Shown here piece by piece: positions 6,251 to 9,710 of a stretch of DNA of 9,710 bases. This DNA comes from JAPOPJ01 sp964538885 (lineage in GTDB: Archaea; Thermoproteota; Nitrososphaeria; Nitrososphaerales; Nitrosopumilaceae). Numbering within the stretch: position 1 is the first letter of the stretch; every line of letters starts with the position of its first letter. The DNA lies in contig CAZIHR010000104.1 in assembly GCA_964538885.1 (NCBI GenBank), forward strand, positions 1-9,710, in the 5' to 3' direction. The translations under genes and the position numbers were made by a program. Below the pieces are notes generated by a model. The model was given only the letters and a program-made list of their open reading frames with translations. It made no database searches and was not told where the DNA came from.

Positions 6251-9200
6251 CATTTGGAACAGCAAGTCAGGCGCATGCAAGAAGCACAACAAAAGATCTA
6301 TGCGTCTCAAAATTTAAAGAATGGTGGGATGCTGCTGAATTGTCCACAACTATCTCTAGGATAAATCCAAAGATATCTAAAATGATTGTAGATAGTAATG
6401 TCATAAATCCTGATAGGCTGGCCGAGATACTATATGATATAGTGGGACCGCACTTTCTGAAGAATGTGGATAATGACAATAAAAAGCGTAAGTTGTTCCT
6501 AGATCTCATTTTAGATGCGGCGGTGAAGGGATGTTATGTAAGTGAAGAGGACATTGTAGATGTAGCAAGATGTATGGCCAAAAAGAATGAACGCGATCAG
6601 ATCAAGAACATAAAGGATGTACCACAACTTACCATGACATCACGTTTGGCCAACAAGTTGGCTATGGAGCTCGAGTTACCTCCGCAGGTAGCATATGCAG
6701 AGCATGCAGAAAAGTTGGAGCAGACCGAGATAGTGATACCGTACTCTACACCCAACCCATTGTATGACTATCAGTATACGACAGGGCTTTTCATACGTAG
6801 GATGTTGGAAGGTAGTGAGGTAGACTATTACAAGAAAAAAGTCAAGAGAAAGATGATAACATTTCCTACGGGCTCTGGGAAGACACGCATGGTTGCAGAA
6901 GCTATAATAAAGTGGCTCAATGATGGCAAGCCAGCGGTCAGCAAGCAACAGAGCGACTCCAAATTTGTACTATGGGTGGCGCAGTCACAAGAATTGTGTG
7001 AGCAGGCATTCAGTATGTTCAAGACAGTCTTCGAGTACACGGGCAAGCATGGGACCACTCTACACATGCATAGGTTCTGGGGTTCTGGTGGGAAACTACC
7101 TGACATGGATCTGGATAACCTGCTTGATGAAAAAGGCGTGATCGTGGCCACAATACAATCACTCCATAAACTGCATGGTAGTGGACAACTAGAGGATCTT
7201 GCCAATATGACATCATGTATAATAGTGGATGAGGCACACCACGCCACAGCATCATCATATTCTGAGGTACTCAGAGAGATGGGGTTCAATTGGAACAACA
7301 CAAAAGCAGAGATATCCACAAAAGGGATAATACTGATAGGGCTAACTGCCACGCCTTTTCGTGGGGCAGGATCAGGTCCTGATACAGAGAAGCTTAAGAG
7401 GCGGTTTAACGGGGTATACTTTCCCGAGATACCATATGTAGATGGCATAGAGAACTTTAAGCCGCATGCTCTAGTGGACTGCCAGACGTACGCTTACACT
7501 GGAGAATATGTCAATATATTGGGAGAGAGGTCATATGACAGGGATGGCTACATTGATGACAAGGACTATTTCTGGCGGATAACTAGGTGGGACGGGGAAT
7601 CGCATTCGGATGGTCATGTGCAAGACAGGGATGAGTGGACCTTTGAGAGAAAGAAGAATATAGAGTTTCAGCCAACAAGAACCGGCGAATACGAGATTAC
7701 TCTCAAGGTCATAGACAACGAGGGGGATCACGACACGGCCACGGCCCGCTTGCATGTGCGCAAAAATCTGAATGTTGGAGAGATCGAGATGGAAAAGAGG
7801 CAGAAGATGTTGTACGAAAAGCTCACAAAAAGGAACATATTGTGTAATGTGTACCATGTCGTACTCAAGTCCAAAAAATATAACATGACAAAGCAAGATG
7901 TTGAACATGTGAGAATGTGGGGAGAGTTCTCTAAAGAAACACTAAAGAGCATTGAGGAGGACCACGACCGCAATCTGATGATCGTCAAGGAGATCGACAA
8001 GCTCAAGAAAATAGGTATGAATAAGATATTGTTCTTTGGATGTAGCGTGGATCACTCTAGGATAATCTCTGTTTTGCTCCAGACCATGTATAACATACGG
8101 ACAAAGTATGTGGACTCTAATGTGGGAATTGACGCGCGCATAAACACTATAGATGAATTCAAGAGGGGGGATCTTGAGGTGCTTTGTAACTTTAATATAT
8201 TGACCACTGGATTTGATGCGCCCAACATAGACTGTGTCTTTGTGGGCAGGCCTATCAGAAGTACATTACTATACACTCAGATAATAGGAAGAGGAATGCG
8301 TGGAACCAAGACTGGTGGAACTGAGAATATGATGCTCGTTGACATCGACGACAACTTTCAGCTCAAGAACGGGCAAAATCTGGACATTGCAAAGCTTGGA
8401 TGGAGGATGTTCAGCGATTATTGGACATACATACGTGACATAACAAAATTTCCTGGTGCCATCAAACCTAAAATACAGCAAAGTGCAGAGCCCACATCTG
8501 ACACAAAACATGCCATATCACATACTTGCTCAAAATGCCGTGTGGAAGCAATCGGAATAGAGTCAATTGAACGTATCTTTGGAATAATAGGCGATCCCAA
8601 GATTCTAGTAGAGAATTTAAAGTCAACAACTCGTAAAGGCATTCCACAAAAATGCATGATGTGCAGGGGAAAATCCAATATAGATATTCCAAAGCAGTCT
8701 AAGGGAAAGAATGTCGTGGTGCAATCTACTTCAAATGATTTATCAACGGAAAGTAAAACTACAGATGGTACTAGCACCACTACTCCCACGGTAAAGGAGA
8801 TCGATGAGGAGTTCAGACACCTCAAAGACGAGATTTATGCACATGTCCCAACTAGCAGGCAGTTCTGGGAACTTGCTAGATCCGATACCCGTGAAGAGAT
8901 GACACGCCTGTATGGAGGATACCATGAATATCTAACAGCTAAGGGTATCTCCATCACTGGGGATAGCATACTAGAAGACAACCTGTACGACGAATACTTT
9001 GAGTTGTATATCAAGAGGAACCGACAGTCAAGCTCTAGAAAACCCATTCCGACAGAAGAATTGCACGAGTATGGGCGGTACCGCATAGAGGATTATAAGG
9101 AATGTTTTGGTTCACTTGCAGAATTTGAGAACACGGTCACCGTATTAGTACGTCGCATTCACGACATCACCAAAGACGTGTTCACAGAGGATCTCATGTC

Positions 9201-9360
9201 TGATTATGATGTCATGGAAGAAGAACTAGGCAGGGAACCACACTTTGAGGAGATCAGGTCCATGTCAAGATTCGGTATCGAGTACTATCTGAGAATGTAT
9301 GGCTCGTTGAGTAGGTTTAGGCAGATTAGGAGTATACGCCGCGATACGTTGTCCAAATAA
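6238..9360 (+). CDS. SF2 DEAH helicase with inserted PKD-like domain and C-terminal repeats
   Basis: Numbering is from GTG 6238; TTG 6247 is a good alternative start, three residues shorter. An uncharacterised helical N-terminus (about 1-165) precedes a ResIII/SSL2-type helicase core. Its motifs are YDYQ (177-180), Walker A PTGSGKT (210-216), DEAH (331-334), TATPFRG (370-376), TTGFDAP (656-662) and QIIGRGMRG (681-689). Between the RecA lobes, about 413-508 looks like a PKD beta-sandwich: GERSYDRDGYI at 429-439, then GEYEITLKVIDNEGDHDT at 483-500. CSKC (764-767) and CMMC (806-809) may form a zinc site. A Ser/Thr-rich linker (about 820-850) leads to three repeats like those associated with homing endonucleases (LYGGY 891, FGSL 957, YGSL 1021). 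It probably remodels or translocates on nucleic acid in the DrmAB pathway. It is not SNF2-like, so it is not a normal DrmD. Confidence 0.92.
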   Translation: MYLLTFGTASQAHARSTTKDLCVSKFKEWWDAAELSTTISRINPKISKMIVDSNVINPDRLAEILYDIVGPHFLKNVDNDNKKRKLFLDLILDAAVKGCYVSEEDIVDVARCMAKKNERDQIKNIKDVPQLTMTSRLANKLAMELELPPQVAYAEHAEKLEQTEIVIPYSTPNPLYDYQYTTGLFIRRMLEGSEVDYYKKKVKRKMITFPTGSGKTRMVAEAIIKWLNDGKPAVSKQQSDSKFVLWVAQSQELCEQAFSMFKTVFEYTGKHGTTLHMHRFWGSGGKLPDMDLDNLLDEKGVIVATIQSLHKLHGSGQLEDLANMTSCIIVDEAHHATASSYSEVLREMGFNWNNTKAEISTKGIILIGLTATPFRGAGSGPDTEKLKRRFNGVYFPEIPYVDGIENFKPHALVDCQTYAYTGEYVNILGERSYDRDGYIDDKDYFWRITRWDGESHSDGHVQDRDEWTFERKKNIEFQPTRTGEYEITLKVIDNEGDHDTATARLHVRKNLNVGEIEMEKRQKMLYEKLTKRNILCNVYHVVLKSKKYNMTKQDVEHVRMWGEFSKETLKSIEEDHDRNLMIVKEIDKLKKIGMNKILFFGCSVDHSRIISVLLQTMYNIRTKYVDSNVGIDARINTIDEFKRGDLEVLCNFNILTTGFDAPNIDCVFVGRPIRSTLLYTQIIGRGMRGTKTGGTENMMLVDIDDNFQLKNGQNLDIAKLGWRMFSDYWTYIRDITKFPGAIKPKIQQSAEPTSDTKHAISHTCSKCRVEAIGIESIERIFGIIGDPKILVENLKSTTRKGIPQKCMMCRGKSNIDIPKQSKGKNVVVQSTSNDLSTESKTTDGTSTTTPTVKEIDEEFRHLKDEIYAHVPTSRQFWELARSDTREEMTRLYGGYHEYLTAKGISITGDSILEDNLYDEYFELYIKRNRQSSSRKPIPTEELHEYGRYRIEDYKECFGSLAEFENTVTVLVRRIHDITKDVFTEDLMSDYDVMEEELGREPHFEEIRSMSRFGIEYYLRMYGSLSRFRQIRSIRRDTLSK
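7474..7761 (+). other. PKD-like domain encoded inside the helicase gene
   Basis: Residues about 413-508 of the helicase read as a PKD fold. The GEYV...GERSYDRDGYI strand and turn match the PKD 'SxDxDG-I' signature, followed by an aromatic YFW strand. The closing TGEYEITLKVIDNEGDHDT...LHV matches the PKD 'GxYxVxLxVxDxxG' end. It sits after the RecA1 block and before RecA2 (about 590 onward). The frame is continuous on both sides, so this is an in-frame domain insertion, not a separate gene. Confidence 0.8.
8842..9330 (+). other. three C-terminal HNH/homing-endonuclease-associated-like repeats
   Basis: Residues about 869-903, 936-967 and 987-1031 of the helicase share the form P-T...(E/Q)-hydrophobic...(Y/F)G(S/G)-x3-(F/Y). 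Quoted cores are PTSRQFWELA with LYGGYHEYL, PIPTEELHEYGRYRIEDY with FGSLAEF, and LGREPHFEEI with YGSLSRF. The pattern resembles Pfam 'homing endonuclease associated repeat' modules, small helical DNA-binding units. No HNH catalytic motif is present, so they probably bind DNA and do not cut it. Confidence 0.55.
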
Positions 9361-9559
9361 TATTACAAAAACCAGCTATAGCAACGCCCGTAAATTTAGT
9401 AATTGTTAAGATGATTTTTGGAAATTAGCTAGTTTTAGGTTTGTATTAAATACTTGGCAAGAAAAACTATCTGAAATCTGGGCAGGATGTTAACAGTTAT
9501 TCTTAATCATGAATTATTGCTTATATGATATGTATTTAAAATAAAACAATATATAGTTA

Positions 9560-9577
9560 TTTAAATAGCTATTTAAA
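9560..9577. repeat. 18-bp perfect palindrome
   Basis: TTTAAATAGCTATTTAAA is its own reverse complement, centred on AGCT at 9567-9570, and it overlaps the start of the second direct-repeat copy. It lies in the expected TATA-box region of the gene at 9616. It could be an operator for that gene's regulator, or simply two back-to-back TATA boxes. Confidence 0.65.
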
Positions 9578-9580
9578 ATA
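9569..9580 (+). promoter_or_regulatory. candidate TATA box for the 3'-edge gene
   Basis: CTATTTAAAATA resembles an archaeal TATA box. A transcription start about 25 bases on would fall near 9600, giving a short leader before GTG 9616. Confidence 0.4.
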
Positions 9581-9615
9581 AAACAATACATGTCTAATGA
9601 CATTGGTGCAGAACG

Positions 9616-9710
9616 GTGAAAAGGGAAACGCGGACCTACATCAAGGGCAGAGTAGCTAGAATACTGCTTAACGAGCCTGGCGGAACCCTGACAAAATACC
9701 GAATAGCAAA
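9616..9710 (+). CDS. 5' end of a likely winged-helix DNA-binding protein (partial)
   Basis: A frame starting at GTG 9616 runs off the right edge after 31 codons. An in-frame TGA at 9598-9600 limits the start, and no ATG or TTG lies between. GGTG at 9605-9608 gives a 7-base-spaced ribosome site. The protein begins VKRETRTYIKGRVARILL, a basic helix. It continues NEPGGTLTKYRIA, which resembles the 'gsLTKYRIAKL' first helix-turn of archaeal winged-helix proteins that I recall from thaumarchaea. The DNA-recognition helix would be off the edge. The AT-rich palindrome and direct repeats upstream are natural candidates for its own control sites. It may be an ordinary neighbouring regulator unrelated to the drm operon. 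The coding call is fairly firm; the winged-helix call is moderate because only the first third is visible. Confidence 0.6.
   Translation, partial: MKRETRTYIKGRVARILLNEPGGTLTKYRIA

Larger units (their letters stand above)
9533..9588. repeat. 19-bp exact direct repeat, period 37
   Basis: The 19-base sequence TATTTAAAATAAAACAATA occurs at 9533-9551 and again, without mismatch, at 9570-9588. Their flanks differ at both ends. The copies precede the gene starting at 9616 by 28-83 bases, so they could be tandem regulator sites or duplicated promoter elements. The second copy includes the most likely TATA box. Confidence 0.7.
9361..9615. other. AT-rich intergenic region after the operon
   Basis: These 255 bases carry no gene I can support. 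T-rich tracts (for example T5 at 9415-9419) lie 55-60 bases past the helicase stop and could end the operon transcript. The right half is strongly AT-rich and holds the direct repeat at 9533-9588 and the palindrome at 9560-9577. No tRNA or CRISPR-like unit is visible. Confidence 0.5.

Noticed and set aside
6828..7448. 206-codon minus-strand frame opposite the helicase core
   Set aside because: It mirrors the Walker A to DEAH coding region. The plus strand carries clear helicase motifs and the minus product is low in information.
7474..7761. PKD-like segment as a sign of a frameshifted or chimeric assembly
   Set aside because: The frame is continuous through the insert and both helicase lobes are in the expected order, so an in-frame domain insertion is the simpler reading.
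6238..9360. Calling the third gene drmD
   Set aside because: DrmD is a SNF2-family helicase. This protein has DEAH, TATPFRG, TTGFDAP and QIIGRGMRG motifs typical of the ResIII/SSL2-like group, plus a PKD-like insert not expected in DrmD.
9361..9615. tRNA, CRISPR array or insertion-sequence end in the 3' intergenic region
   Set aside because: No cloverleaf-like stems are visible, only two copies of the 19-mer exist, and there is no transposase or terminal inverted repeat.

Overview
The window looks archaeal, most likely from a Nitrososphaerota (Thaumarchaeota)-type genome of moderate GC content. The clues are arginine coded mostly by AGA/AGG, frequent ATA isoleucine, TTG/GTG starts, T-tract and TATA-like signals between genes, and a 3'-edge winged-helix-like start ending in TKYRIA. 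The assignment is inferred from style and remembered protein families; no marker gene is present.

Layout. Bases 1-167 hold the 3' end of a small zinc-ribbon-like gene. Bases 168-780 form a roughly 600-base region with a possible leaderless 62-residue ORF (209-397), a possible decayed minus-strand reading frame (430-621), a TATA-like box and two perfect inverted repeats. Bases 781-9360 hold one tightly packed plus-strand cluster: drmA (781-4275), drmB (4275-6080), a previously hidden 56-codon ORF (6080-6250) and a large SF2 helicase (6238-9360). Every junction overlaps by 1 to 13 bases, so this is very probably one translationally coupled operon. Bases 9361-9615 are AT-rich, with an exact 19-base direct repeat and an 18-base perfect palindrome. 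A gene for a likely DNA-binding protein starts at 9616 and runs off the edge.

Biology. DrmA (helicase) and DrmB (DUF1998) are the core pair of DISARM anti-phage systems. DISARM normally also has drmC (phospholipase D family), a DNA methyltransferase, and drmD (SNF2-type) or drmE. None of these lies between the drm genes here or elsewhere in the window. The partner is instead a ResIII/SSL2-like DEAH helicase of about 1040 residues with an unusual build. A PKD-like (polycystic kidney disease) beta-sandwich domain is inserted between its two RecA lobes, a CxxC...CxxC site follows the helicase core, and three repeats resembling homing-endonuclease-associated repeats form the C-terminus. I read the cluster as a DISARM-like variant defence operon, drmA-drmB-small protein-PKD helicase. 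The drmAB assignment is strong; the proposal that the four genes form one variant system is inference.
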